64,000 bases of DNA. It comes from Chitinophaga barathri (GTDB lineage Bacteria; Bacteroidota; Bacteroidia; Chitinophagales; Chitinophagaceae). Both the position numbers and the translations under genes were made by a program. The first letter of the stretch is position 1, and every line of letters begins with the position of its first letter. Of this stretch, positions 24,421 to 33,296 are shown one piece after another. Where the stretch lies: assembly GCF_003807585.1 (NCBI RefSeq), contig NZ_RMBX01000007.1, positions 310,001 through 374,000 of the forward strand, in the 5' to 3' direction. The notes below the pieces were generated by a model, which saw nothing but the letters and a program-made list of their open reading frames with translations, was not told the DNA's origin and made no database searches.

Positions 24421-24840
24421 ATGCAACAGGAGAATAAAAAAGAACCGAAGAAACGCGTCCTCATTCAACTGCGTACAAACGAGGCCGATAAAAATACACT
24501 GATCACGTATGCCAAAGAATCCGGAATGACGATCACGGATTTTGTAAAATCCCGCACGTTGGGTAAAGCGCCGCGCACGAAGATGGCAACGCCGGAACGA
24601 TTGAGGTTTTTGCAGTTTTTTACCGAAGTAAATCGAATCGGTGTTAATGTGAATCAGATTGCCAAAGCCTTTCACACGGGGCATTTCGGCGAGCTTACCG
24701 AAGACGTGATTTTGAAGACCCTTGAAGACCTTCGCGCCGTATCCGCTCAAATTTTAAACCATCTCGATGATAGCGCGGGGCAGACGGCGCGGGAACGGCA
24801 GTCAGTTGGCGACTTATCTGCTGAACAAAGCGGACAATGA
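24421..24840 (+). CDS. MobC-type mobilization accessory protein
   Basis: A 139-residue protein from the ATG at 24421; the frame is open 25 codons further up but that part does not look coding. An N-terminal ribbon-helix-helix-like strand (RVLIQLRTNEADKNTLITYA) is followed by SGMTITDFVKSR. The MobC signature is in FFTEVNRIGVNVNQIAKAF. MobC binds near oriT and helps the relaxase open the duplex. Its last 74 bases overlap the relaxase gene in another frame, so the two are coupled. Confidence 0.85.
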   Translation: MQQENKKEPKKRVLIQLRTNEADKNTLITYAKESGMTITDFVKSRTLGKAPRTKMATPERLRFLQFFTEVNRIGVNVNQIAKAFHTGHFGELTEDVILKTLEDLRAVSAQILNHLDDSAGQTARERQSVGDLSAEQSGQ

Positions 24841-25735
24841 TAACGTCCGTCTGTTTCAGATACGCGGCACCAGCCAGCCGAATGATTTACGTTTGTCCCT
24901 GCTGGAAATGTCGCTGACCAGCGAACTCACGAAAAGCGATAAAGGGCTTTACCACGCGCAGATTTGCCCCGCTTACGGCGAAGATAAAAGGATGACGGAG
25001 GCGGACTGGTTACGGGCCGTTGAAATCTGGGAAGAAGAAACCGGATTCACCGGACAAAAACGCGCTCTTGTGTTCCATGAAAAGAATGGCCGCATCCATC
25101 TGCATTGCGTTTGGGAATGCTATGACCACGAAAGGGGGATCATGAAATCCGATAGTTTTTCACGGCTCGCGCAGGACAGGGCGCGGCAACGAATGGAACG
25201 GGAGTTCGACCACCAGAGAACGTCTATACGAAATCCAAACCGTCCGATCATGAAAGAATATCTCACGGAAATATGGCAGCAAACCGCAAGCGCCGACGAC
25301 TTCATGCGCACCATCGCCGGAAAAGGGTACGTCATCGCATCCGGCACCAGACGGCCCTTTATGGTGGTGGATAAAACGGGGCAATCTTTTGATCTGGTGC
25401 GTTATCTCGACGGCATCATAACGAAAGAGGTACGGGAACGCTTTAAGACCGTCAAGCTCCCACGGGAAGCGGTAGCCATTGAAGCGGTACGAAAAAAGGC
25501 CCAACGCGCGAAAGCTATTTCAAACGACAACGCAAAAGATGAACAAAACAGAGAGAAGGTATACACGATGCAAGGGCGTTTCCAGCAACAAGCCGACCAG
25601 TCGCAGGAACAGTTAAAGAAAGTCGTCGCCGCTATGGACGCGAAAGAAGCGAAGAAAAAAGCCATTCAAGAGAAGATCATGCAAGAGCGGCTGGAACGCG
25701 CCAAACGCTTCCGCGAAAACGAACAAGACATGTGA
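24767..25735 (+). CDS. Relaxase/mobilization nuclease, MobA/VirD2-like (MOBP type)
   Basis: A 322-residue relaxase. The start MIARGRRRGNGSQLATYLL resembles other relaxases of this group. The metal-binding histidine motif is RIHLHCVWECYDHE, preceded by YHAQICPAYGEDKRM and the VFHEKNG strand. Residues about 160-230 contain the conserved IWQQTASADDF and GKGYVIASGTRRPFMVVD segment seen in Bacteroidota mobilization proteins. The C-terminal ~90 residues are a charged coiled coil. It would nick the oriT next to mobC. It is a second relaxase in the element, unrelated to the MOBF protein on the other strand. Confidence 0.87.
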   Translation: MIARGRRRGNGSQLATYLLNKADNDNVRLFQIRGTSQPNDLRLSLLEMSLTSELTKSDKGLYHAQICPAYGEDKRMTEADWLRAVEIWEEETGFTGQKRALVFHEKNGRIHLHCVWECYDHERGIMKSDSFSRLAQDRARQRMEREFDHQRTSIRNPNRPIMKEYLTEIWQQTASADDFMRTIAGKGYVIASGTRRPFMVVDKTGQSFDLVRYLDGIITKEVRERFKTVKLPREAVAIEAVRKKAQRAKAISNDNAKDEQNREKVYTMQGRFQQQADQSQEQLKKVVAAMDAKEAKKKAIQEKIMQERLERAKRFRENEQDM

Positions 25736-25759
25736 TTATTCATCAACAAAAACATTTTT

Positions 25760-26098
25760 ATGACTTGGGAAGAACTCGTCGAAAAACAAGGCCAGCAATA
25801 TAAAGAACACCTGAACGGGTATCATGACAGCCTCAACAAGATGATAGAAGAAAAAGACAGCCTCATGCAGCATATGAAATGCAAGACGGAGGCCGAATTG
25901 CCGGAACCGATGCGCAATGTCTTAAAAAGCAACCGTGAAGCATGGGAGAACGAATGGGGGATGTACGGCAGCCGTTTTAAAGCCATGCGCATCGCGCAGC
26001 AAAAAGAAGTGAATAATTACTTCCGGCAACGTGATGTCGTGCAAACGATCGATAAAAGCCGCACGGCGAAACAAAACGGCAGGGATATTGGCGATTGA
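25760..26098 (+). CDS. Hypothetical helical accessory protein, related to the 26425 gene
   Basis: A 112-residue charged helical protein 24 bases after the relaxase. The central stretch PEPMRNVLKSNREAWENEWG aligns with PKEVKKAIIQGREAYFEEWG in the 26425 product, followed in both by a Lys/Arg-rich helix. No known function. Position just behind the relaxase and the coiled-coil character suggest a mobilization accessory role, which is inference. Confidence 0.6.
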   Translation: MTWEELVEKQGQQYKEHLNGYHDSLNKMIEEKDSLMQHMKCKTEAELPEPMRNVLKSNREAWENEWGMYGSRFKAMRIAQQKEVNNYFRQRDVVQTIDKSRTAKQNGRDIGD

Positions 26099-26105
26099 TC
26101 CGCCG

Positions 26106-26396
26106 TTACAGAGATAGCTGCGGGTCGTTGTAGAGGCGAAGCGGTGAAACGTCCAAGACCCCGGCTATCACCTTTGTTTTATACTTCCGCGAAATATTGC
26201 AGTTCGCCTCAATCGACAGGCGGTTGCACAACATAAATTCAAGGAAAATAAAATCGGGATCGTTGCAGTCATGCTTCCAGTATTTCGCGGTGTATTTCCC
26301 GATCAAATAACGCGCCGTCGATACATACGGCAAGTGGTCGCCGTTGCCTTCATAAAAGGACTGCGTGAAGTAATTATCGTTAACAGGCGCTTGCAT
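26106..26396 (-). CDS. Small hypothetical protein on the opposite strand
   Basis: A 96-residue frame filling the gap between two plus-strand genes, with no competing plus-strand gene. It contains YVSTARYLIGKYTAKYW and FIFLEFMLCNRLSIEANC, a plausible globular composition with few rare residues. I recognise no family and see no promoter, so coding status is moderate. Confidence 0.4.
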   Translation of the reverse strand: MQAPVNDNYFTQSFYEGNGDHLPYVSTARYLIGKYTAKYWKHDCNDPDFIFLEFMLCNRLSIEANCNISRKYKTKVIAGVLDVSPLRLYNDPQLSL

Positions 26397-26424
26397 TCAT
26401 TCACTTTATCTAAAATTCAAAAAA

Positions 26425-26766
26425 ATGTCTACTGAAAATAGCGAAATGGTCGCTCTTCTGAAACGTCAGGAGCAAGACCGCAAAGACCTGGCTGCGGGTG
26501 TATTCGATGCATGGCAGTCCGTCAAAGAAAATGAAAAAAAACTATTGGCCCCCTACGACGGTGAACAAGAACACGCGCCGAAAGAGGTGAAGAAGGCCAT
26601 CATACAGGGCCGGGAAGCGTATTTCGAGGAATGGGGTAGCGACGGCAGGCTTGCGGCGGTGATGAGCGAACGACACACAATAGAGCGCGAAGCGCTGGTA
26701 AGGCGTACTCAAATTCGTGAAGAGATACAACAGCGCCGGGATAGAAACAAAGATCGTGAACGATGA
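26425..26766 (+). CDS. Hypothetical helical accessory protein, related to the 25760 gene
   Basis: A 113-residue charged helical protein. It shares the P-x(4)-K-x(4)-REA-[YW]-x-x-EWG block and flanking helices with the 25760 product, so the two are probably ancient duplicates. The C-terminus is very basic (QRRDRNKDRER). It ends 15 bases before the 58-residue gene that leads into the large recombinase. Confidence 0.6.
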   Translation: MSTENSEMVALLKRQEQDRKDLAAGVFDAWQSVKENEKKLLAPYDGEQEHAPKEVKKAIIQGREAYFEEWGSDGRLAAVMSERHTIEREALVRRTQIREEIQQRRDRNKDRER

Positions 26767-26781
26767 AAAGGATGACAGGGC

Positions 26782-26958
26782 ATGGAGAAGGATCAAAAGA
26801 ATGTCGTTACAGAAATTCCAAAACTCACCATCGAAGAAATCGATTCACAAGAATCTTTCAAGAATCTTTCGCAGGAAAAGAAATTAGAGTTAATTTTATT
26901 TCTCTTCCAGCTTTCCCTCGTATTGTATCACTCCCATTCACAAAACAACGATGAATAG
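26782..26958 (+). CDS. Small 58-residue protein overlapping the large serine recombinase
   Basis: An open frame from ATG to TAG encoding MEKDQKNVVTEIPKLTIEEI and ending in LELILFLFQLSLVLYHSHSQ plus NNDE. The stop overlaps the recombinase start (ATGAATAG), the arrangement of translationally coupled genes. The first half is acidic and the second has a hydrophobic helix. It might regulate the recombinase or be a directionality factor; nothing in the sequence proves it. Confidence 0.55.
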   Translation: MEKDQKNVVTEIPKLTIEEIDSQESFKNLSQEKKLELILFLFQLSLVLYHSHSQNNDE

Positions 26959-28612
26959 CTTAACCTATTTTCAACAATTCATGCCAAAGAAGGTCGTGGA
27001 AGAAAACACCAATTTGTCCGTGTGGTCATACACGCGCGTTTCAACGAAAGATCAATACGACAAAAACGCCAGCGTCGAGCGCCAGCAGGAAGCAAACAAA
27101 GAGTACGCCAACTTATATAAATTCCACATCACAGAGCATTTTGGAGGAAATCATGAAAGCGAAAAATCTGATTGGACACGCAAGGAATTCTCCCGTCTTA
27201 TCACGAAGGTAGAAACCTGTCGTAAAAAACCGTTCGCAATCATGGTATACATGGTTAGTCGCTTTTCGAGAAGCGGCGGGTCAGCCATCGGCCTTGTGAA
27301 TTATTTGGTGGAAGATTTAGGTGTACACCTGATTGAGACGAGTAGCGGCATCAGCACAGTCACGGAAAGAGGAAAGGCGGCGATTTACGAAGAACTTTTT
27401 CAGGCGTTCAAAGAAAACATGGTGAAAAAGGAATGGGTCATCCCTAGCATGATTGCCTCTTTGAAAGAAGGCAACTGGATGGGGAAAGCTCCGCTAGGGT
27501 ATAAACATTATGGGCGAAAGGTGAGGGATGAAAGCCGTTTTGCCTTCAAACAACGCATCGAGATCAACGAAGACGGCGAATTATTAAGAGAAGCATGGCA
27601 ATGGAAGGCATCAGGCCATTTCAGTGATGCTCAAATATTGAGCAAACTCGCCGCACGAGGATTGGAGCTTACGCCGCAAAAAATTTCTGCAACGTGGCGT
27701 ATGCCTTTCTACGCGGGTATTCTGATTAATAGTTTGCTGGACGAACCGGTTAAAGGCAATTGGGAACCCATCGTCAGCGAGGAGGATTTTATTAAAGTTC
27801 AAAATCTTCTTGATGGTGTACATCCCGGCAATCATGCGGGATACACGCATAATAAAATGGTGGAACAGCGCCCATTAACTCGTTTACTCAAATGTGATGG
27901 ATGCAAACGCTATTTAGTGGGGTATCGGAACAAGAAAAAAAATAAAGATTATTATCACTGTCTTCATTGCGCAGGAGTCAGTTTGAACGCAGTGACGGCG
28001 GCCCAACGGGAAAGGAAGCAGGGTGCGCATGAGTTGTTTATCGATTTCCTGCAAAAATTTCAGCTTCCGCATGGTATTGCGCCACTTATTAAAATCCAAC
28101 TTACCAAACTGTTTAAACATTATAATAATGGCCAAGGACGGAATGACGAAAATCTAAAAACACAGTGCGCGACTTTGGAGGATAAGATCAAGAAACTGAA
28201 AATTCGTCATGGCATGGGGGAAATCGAAAGAGAAACCTATGAACTGGCACACGCACATTTAAGTAATCAAATGCAGATTATAAACGCGGAAATGAATAAG
28301 CAAGCGCCACAATTATCTAACTTGGAAAAGTTGATTTCTCAGTCACTCAAAAAACTCGAAAACCTCAGTACTATATGGGCTTCCAGCGATTTAGAAGGAA
28401 AAAGAATAGTACACAGAATATTGTTTCCCGACGGAATTTATTACAACAAAGAAAAACGTGAATATCTAACTACTGAAGTCAATTCATTTCTGCACTTAAC
28501 AAACTGTCTTTCAGTTGAATATAGAGGAAGCAAAAACGCGAATTTTCAAGACAATGCTGAAAATTCGCGTTTGGTAGCCCGGACAAGAATCGAACTTGTA
28601 TCTAAAGTTTAG
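26951..28612 (+). CDS. Large serine recombinase (integrase of the element)
   Basis: A 553-residue site-specific recombinase. Resolvase domain: WSYTRVSTKDQ with nucleophile Ser31, VERQQE, and MVSRFSRSGGSAIGLVNYL. Recombinase domain: APLGYKHYG and ALEWKASG-type helix (here AWQWKASGHFSDAQILSKLA), then TWRMPFYAG. A zinc ribbon CDGCKRYLVGY with CLHC follows, then a long coiled coil near residues 395-460. The last 13 codons and the stop lie inside the tRNA-Arg gene on the other strand, and the TAG stop overlaps the anticodon. This places the enzyme at its own attachment junction. It is the best candidate for the integrase that put the element here. Confidence 0.92.
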   Translation: MNSLTYFQQFMPKKVVEENTNLSVWSYTRVSTKDQYDKNASVERQQEANKEYANLYKFHITEHFGGNHESEKSDWTRKEFSRLITKVETCRKKPFAIMVYMVSRFSRSGGSAIGLVNYLVEDLGVHLIETSSGISTVTERGKAAIYEELFQAFKENMVKKEWVIPSMIASLKEGNWMGKAPLGYKHYGRKVRDESRFAFKQRIEINEDGELLREAWQWKASGHFSDAQILSKLAARGLELTPQKISATWRMPFYAGILINSLLDEPVKGNWEPIVSEEDFIKVQNLLDGVHPGNHAGYTHNKMVEQRPLTRLLKCDGCKRYLVGYRNKKKNKDYYHCLHCAGVSLNAVTAAQRERKQGAHELFIDFLQKFQLPHGIAPLIKIQLTKLFKHYNNGQGRNDENLKTQCATLEDKIKKLKIRHGMGEIERETYELAHAHLSNQMQIINAEMNKQAPQLSNLEKLISQSLKKLENLSTIWASSDLEGKRIVHRILFPDGIYYNKEKREYLTTEVNSFLHLTNCLSVEYRGSKNANFQDNAENSRLVARTRIELVSKV

Positions 28613-28646
28613 GAAACTTCTATTCTATCCATTGAACTACCGGGCC
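28572..28646 (-). tRNA. tRNA-Arg (anticodon CCT)
   Basis: Read on the minus strand: acceptor GGCCCGG paired with CCGGGCT (one G-U pair), TA, D-arm GTTC...GAAT, anticodon stem GAAGT/ACTTT with loop TTCCTAA (CCT), T-arm ACAAG-TTCGATT-CTTGT, discriminator A and CCA present in the DNA. All arms are intact. The 3' half is shared with the recombinase gene, as expected for an element inserted at a tRNA 3' end. Confidence 0.95.
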
Positions 28647-28703
28647 ATTCCGCTTCTTAGCGGGAGCGCAAAAATAATGTTTTTTGCCAAATTTCCTTAT
28701 TTT

Positions 28704-30485
28704 TTAAGCGTAAATATGCTCAATCGCGGACTGGTACTTGTTCTCGATCGCTTTTCGCTTCAGTTTCAGGGTAGGCGTCAGTTCCCCGCCACCTACCGTC
28801 CACTCCCCGGGCATGAGCTCGAACTTCTTTACCTGTTCAATGTGGTTAAAAAACTGGTTGTATTTGTCCACGGCCTGTTTGTACAGCGCTTTTACCTTCG
28901 GGTCGCGGAGGGCCTCTTCTTTGGAGGGGAAGGGCACGTTTTGGCTGCGGGCCCATTCTTTCAGGTTGCTAAAGTTGGGCACAATGAGGGCACCGGTAAA
29001 TTTACGGTCCGCGCCCACTACCATGATCTGTTCGATGTACGGCGATTCCTTGAATTTGTTTTCTATAGGCTGCGGGGCAACGAATTTGCCGCCGGATGTT
29101 TTGAACAGTTCTTTTTTGCGGTCCGTGATCTTGAGGAATTTATTTTGTACCAGCGTGCCGATATCTCCCGTATGAAACCAGCCATCCTGGATGGTTTCGG
29201 CTGTAAGTTTGGGGTTTTTGTAATAACCCATGGTCACATTCGGGCCTTTTACGAGTATTTCGCCATCGTCCGCCAGTTTTACCTCCACATTGCTGATCGC
29301 GGGGCCTACGGTGCCAAACATACGGTCCTTCTCCTCTTTGCGGTTCACGGCGATCACCGGTGAGGTTTCGGTAAGGCCATACCCTTCCAGGAGGGATATG
29401 CCCGCCGCGGTGAATATCTTCAAAAGCCTTACCTGGCAGGCGGCTGCACCGGTTACGATGCATTCCAGCTGGCCGCCGAGGGCTTCTTTCCATTTGCTGA
29501 ACACCAGCCTGCGGGCGATGGCCAGTTGCAGGTTATACCAGGGGCCCTGTTGTTTGTTGACCTCGTATTGTTTGCCCAGCTCCACCGCCCAGAAAAATAT
29601 TGCGCGCTGCACGCCGGTAAGGGCAAGGCCCCGTGCCATGATCTTTTCATATACTTTTTCAAGGAGACGTGGTACGGTGGTGAAAATGTTTGGTTTCACC
29701 TCCTTCAGGTTGTCGGAGATGGACTCCATGTTTTCCGCGTAGTAGACGGATACGCCGGCGGAGAGATAAACATAAGTGACCATCCGTTCGAAAATATGAT
29801 TCAGCGGCAGGAAACTAAGGGCGCGGGCGTTTTCATTCACCGGCAGGTAGGCAGCGCAGGCTTCCACATTGCTCATGATATTGCCGTGGCTCAGCATTAC
29901 GCCCTTGGGTGTGCCGGTGGTGCCGGAGGTGTATATAAGGGTGACAAGTGTGTCTGCCGTAATGGTGTTTTTGATGGCTTCAATGCGGGCTACATCTGTT
30001 GTTGAGGCGGCGGCCAGGATGTCCATCCAGTGTTTTACGCCGGCAATGCGCTCGAAGGAATAAATTTCTTTCAGGGCGGGGAGCTTGTCCCGCTGTGACT
30101 GTACCTTTTCGTAAAGGTCCAGGTTGTCCACAAACAGGGTGCGGGCTTCGGCGTCATTGAGCACGTACACCAGTTCCGGCTCGCTGATGGTAGGGTAAAT
30201 AGGCACAAGCACGGCGCCTACCTGCTGGCAGGCAAGGTCCGCCAGGATCCATTCGGGGCGGTTGTGGCTGATGATGGCCACTTTATCCTGCGATTCGGGT
30301 GTGAGGGCCGTGCCGCCGATGCCGAGCTGCAACAGGCCTGAACTGAAACGTTGTATGATCGAGGCAACGTCTTCGGTGCTGTAGGTTTTCCATGCCCCCT
30401 GTTCTTTGGCGGCCAGCATATCCTGTTTGGAATAGTTTTTCAGCTGATGTGGAATGACATCAAAAAGCCGGGTGAGTTGGTGCAT
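28704..30485 (-). CDS. Long-chain fatty acid-CoA ligase (AMP-forming)
   Basis: A 593-residue acyl-CoA synthetase, activating fatty acids through an acyl-AMP. Motifs: P-loop YTSGTTGTPKGVMLSHGN near residue 185, GYGLTETSP, GWFHTGDIG, and ITDRKKELFKTSGGKFV. I use the ATG at 30485 (MHQLTRLFDVIPHQLK); the frame extends 49 codons upstream through the 2TM gene but that part is out of character. It lies 17 bases after the 2TM gene and is probably co-transcribed with it. Confidence 0.93.
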   Translation of the reverse strand: MHQLTRLFDVIPHQLKNYSKQDMLAAKEQGAWKTYSTEDVASIIQRFSSGLLQLGIGGTALTPESQDKVAIISHNRPEWILADLACQQVGAVLVPIYPTISEPELVYVLNDAEARTLFVDNLDLYEKVQSQRDKLPALKEIYSFERIAGVKHWMDILAAASTTDVARIEAIKNTITADTLVTLIYTSGTTGTPKGVMLSHGNIMSNVEACAAYLPVNENARALSFLPLNHIFERMVTYVYLSAGVSVYYAENMESISDNLKEVKPNIFTTVPRLLEKVYEKIMARGLALTGVQRAIFFWAVELGKQYEVNKQQGPWYNLQLAIARRLVFSKWKEALGGQLECIVTGAAACQVRLLKIFTAAGISLLEGYGLTETSPVIAVNRKEEKDRMFGTVGPAISNVEVKLADDGEILVKGPNVTMGYYKNPKLTAETIQDGWFHTGDIGTLVQNKFLKITDRKKELFKTSGGKFVAPQPIENKFKESPYIEQIMVVGADRKFTGALIVPNFSNLKEWARSQNVPFPSKEEALRDPKVKALYKQAVDKYNQFFNHIEQVKKFELMPGEWTVGGGELTPTLKLKRKAIENKYQSAIEHIYA

Positions 30486-30502
30486 GATGGGGTGTTTTTG
30501 GG

Positions 30503-30790
30503 TTATTCTCCTCTCTGCTGCTTTTCCTGCTGCAGTTTTTCGTACTCGCGGGTAGCGTCGCCGAACGGGTCTTTGTGGAAAGCATTGTAGTAGGCGAACG
30601 CAAGCCCGAGGCCCCAGCCCGCCATAGGCCACACCGGCCAGGGAATGCCGTTATGACTGTCGTCCGTAAGCAGCCAGATCACCCACAGAAAACCATTGAT
30701 GATCAGGTAGGTCATCAGGTGAGTACGGAATTGTGCGCGGGATTTGGCAATACGCCACAGGCGTTGGTCCCGCTGTTGATTTGTTTCCAT
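30503..30790 (-). CDS. 2TM-domain protein
   Basis: A 95-residue membrane protein of the 2TM family: a basic N-terminal helix (RLWRIAKSRAQFRTHLMTYL), TM1 IINGFLWVIWLL, a short loop, TM2 WPMAGWGLGLAFAYY, and a charged C-terminal tail. In other bacteria this domain occurs alone or on histidine kinases; function unknown. It is probably co-transcribed with the acyl-CoA ligase. Confidence 0.8.
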   Translation of the reverse strand: METNQQRDQRLWRIAKSRAQFRTHLMTYLIINGFLWVIWLLTDDSHNGIPWPVWPMAGWGLGLAFAYYNAFHKDPFGDATREYEKLQQEKQQRGE

Positions 30791-30876
30791 AAAAAGGAGC
30801 TTGTTGTTATTACCAATTTAACGAAAATAATCGGTAATGGAAAGGAAAGGGGCAGCCCGGAAGGCAGCCCCTGTAT

Positions 30877-31542
30877 CTATCGTGTAACTATTTCGAAATG
30901 AATATTGACGACGGAATTGATCAGCTTATCCTGTAAGGACTTATCCGCCCGGTAAGTCATGCCCCATTGGGTACGGTCGATGTTGAAATTTGCTTCCCCT
31001 TTTACTTTTCCGCCGGTGAACACGATCTTGGCGGGGAAAGTGATGTTTTTGGTGGCATTCCTGATGGTGAGATTGCCTTTGATCATATGGGTGGCATCTT
31101 TCAGCAGTACGCCGTTATCGTCCGGGGCCGGGCGGTAGGGGCTTACTTCCGTGATCTCGAAAAGCGCGGTCGGGTAATTTCCCGCATCAAAAAAGTTCTC
31201 GCCGCGCAGCTCGTCCTCCAGCTTCTTTTTCATGTCCGGCTGGGTGCTGAGGTCCAGGTTGGCGATACTGTTGATGTCGATGGAAAAGTGGCCGCCTATC
31301 AGCGAACTGTCTTTGGTGTACAGTTCACCGCCTGAAAAGCGGAAGGAACCTTTGTGTTCTCCCGTCGGTTTGGTGCCGATCCAGAACAATATACTGGCTG
31401 CTGTGTCCAGCTGGTGGGTTCTGCCACCTTCCGGAACAGCTACGGTCTGCGCATCAGTTACGGCTGCTTTATCCGCTTTGGGGGCCTGTTGACAGGCAAC
31501 GGCCACGATCATCAAAAAAAGTACCCGTGCATATATTTGCAT
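30877..31542 (-). CDS. YceI-family lipoprotein
   Basis: A 221-residue secreted lipocalin-like protein that binds polyisoprenoid or other amphiphilic ligands. I start it at the ATG read at 31542, giving signal MQIYARVLFLMIVAVAC with lipidation at Cys17. YceI features: LDTAASILFWIGTKPTGEHKG, FSIDINSI, ENFFDAGNYPTALFEI, and a final TQWGMTYRADKSLQD typical of the family. The start lies 10 bases after the PaaN stop, so both may share a transcript. Confidence 0.9.
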   Translation of the reverse strand: MQIYARVLFLMIVAVACQQAPKADKAAVTDAQTVAVPEGGRTHQLDTAASILFWIGTKPTGEHKGSFRFSGGELYTKDSSLIGGHFSIDINSIANLDLSTQPDMKKKLEDELRGENFFDAGNYPTALFEITEVSPYRPAPDDNGVLLKDATHMIKGNLTIRNATKNITFPAKIVFTGGKVKGEANFNIDRTQWGMTYRADKSLQDKLINSVVNIHFEIVTR

Positions 31543-31552
31543 ATTGTCGCAT

Positions 31553-33214
31553 TTAGTCCACGTATGTTCTGTTTCCCACCCATACAAAACGCTTCACGAT
31601 AAACTCGGGATTGGTGAAGCTGGCGTTGCCGGCGGGATTGCCGCCGGAGACGTGCAGGTCGGAAAATGCGGCGTGCTGGTTCACCCAGATGAAGCCGGTA
31701 AAGTTAAAGGACACGGGGGTGAACACGCTGTTCATCGCATCCGCGATCTTTTCTTTTACCGCATCGTTCGTGGTGTAAGCACCGCAGGTGATGGCGCCGT
31801 GTTTGTCCGCCATTCCGCGGGCCAGCGTGATGGAATGATCGGTATCTTTTGTTTTCACAAGCAATACCACGGGGCCGAACAGTTCCTGCTCAAATACTTT
31901 CGTATCGTTTGCGGTTACTTCCAGCACAGTGGGTGAATAGGTCCTGGCGCCTGCATATTCGTCGTTGGCCACGGGTGCACCGCTCAGCAGCACTTTCGCG
32001 CCGGTTTCCCCGGCTGCTTTCACACGCTGGAGCGTGGCTTCATTTTGTACCGCGCCAAGCGTGCCGGCTCCCATCTTGGGATTGTTCACCAATGCCTGGA
32101 TAGCGTCTTTGAACTTCTGCGCCACCTCGTCGTAGGAAACTTTCCCGTTTGGCGTATCGATGCCGCTTTCGGGAATAAAAAAGTTCTGCGGGGCCGTACA
32201 CATCTGGCCGGAGTAGAGGCTCACGGAGAATGCGAGGTTCTGCATCACCGCATCAATATCTTTTACGGAATCCAGGATCACTGAATTGACGCCGGCTTTT
32301 TCGGTAAATACGGTTTTGCGGGGCGAAGCCAGCGATTCCACGTAATTGCCGAAAGCGCTGCCGCCGGTGTAATCTATCAGGGCTACGTCCGGGTGTTCGC
32401 TCAGCGTTTTGGTGATGGGCTGCTCGGAACTGTCCGCCGCCAGCTGGCAGGTATACGGATCCTGGCCGTTTTCTTCCAGCACCTGCTGTATGGCCGCCAC
32501 CACGATGGCGATGGGGAGTATGGCTTTGGGATGCGGTTTTACGATCACGGCGTTGCCGGTGATGAGGTCCGCGTACATGCCCGGCAATGAGTTCCATACG
32601 GGGAAGGTAGAGCAGCCGATCACGAGGCCGAGGCCTTTTGGAACGGGCTTAAAGGTTTTTTCCAGCTTTACGCTGATCTTACCCATTGGTTTCTCCCAGG
32701 TCTGGTGCTCAGGGAAATGCTGCAATTGCTGGTAACCCATAGCAATGGCTTCAAGAGCGCGGTCGTTCGCATGCGGGCCGCTGGCCTGGAAGCTCATCAT
32801 AAAGCTCTGGCCGGTGGTGTGCATGGTAGCGTGCGCGATCTCGAAGAAATGATGCTGGATCTTCTCCAGGGTTTCTGTAAGAATGCCCGCCCTGTCCGCC
32901 ACAGAAAGCTGTGCCCAGCGTTGCCCGGCGCGTTTGCCGGCGTTCACCAGCTCTTCCGCGGACACAATGGGATAGGTGATGCCAAGCGGCTGAAGCGTGT
33001 AGGGGCTTACTTCTTCGCCATGCCATCCGTCCACTACTTTTTGTTTCAGCCGGGGAAAAGGTTTGTTCAGCAGTTCTTTAAACGAGGTTTCGCCTTGTGG
33101 CGGCGCTTCCTCGCCGTATGCCTTGGGGTGTTCAGGGTACTGCGCGTAAAAGGTTCTTTCCTGGTTGGCTTTTACGGCTTTGTCAATAATGTTTTGGTGT
33201 TTTGCGATCAGCAT
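31553..33214 (-). CDS. paaN: PaaN-type aldehyde dehydrogenase (phenylacetate degradation family)
   Basis: A 553-residue aldehyde dehydrogenase superfamily member with the long N-terminal extension of PaaN (EERTF-type start, here NQERTFYAQYPEHPKAYGE). Catalytic residues: Cys in SGQMCTAPQNFF and Glu in VFTEKAGVNSV. C-terminal FTGFIWVNQHAAFSDLHVSG matches the family. No MaoC domain is fused. No other phenylacetate gene is in the window, so the pathway assignment rests on family alone. Confidence 0.85.
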   Translation of the reverse strand: MLIAKHQNIIDKAVKANQERTFYAQYPEHPKAYGEEAPPQGETSFKELLNKPFPRLKQKVVDGWHGEEVSPYTLQPLGITYPIVSAEELVNAGKRAGQRWAQLSVADRAGILTETLEKIQHHFFEIAHATMHTTGQSFMMSFQASGPHANDRALEAIAMGYQQLQHFPEHQTWEKPMGKISVKLEKTFKPVPKGLGLVIGCSTFPVWNSLPGMYADLITGNAVIVKPHPKAILPIAIVVAAIQQVLEENGQDPYTCQLAADSSEQPITKTLSEHPDVALIDYTGGSAFGNYVESLASPRKTVFTEKAGVNSVILDSVKDIDAVMQNLAFSVSLYSGQMCTAPQNFFIPESGIDTPNGKVSYDEVAQKFKDAIQALVNNPKMGAGTLGAVQNEATLQRVKAAGETGAKVLLSGAPVANDEYAGARTYSPTVLEVTANDTKVFEQELFGPVVLLVKTKDTDHSITLARGMADKHGAITCGAYTTNDAVKEKIADAMNSVFTPVSFNFTGFIWVNQHAAFSDLHVSGGNPAGNASFTNPEFIVKRFVWVGNRTYVD

Positions 33215-33296
33215 AAGTGCTATGGTTTAGATTCTTGTTGTAGTGTTGAACCGGCCTGCCATGCTGTGTTTCCCGCTTCCGCCCGCGGGCCGGGCC

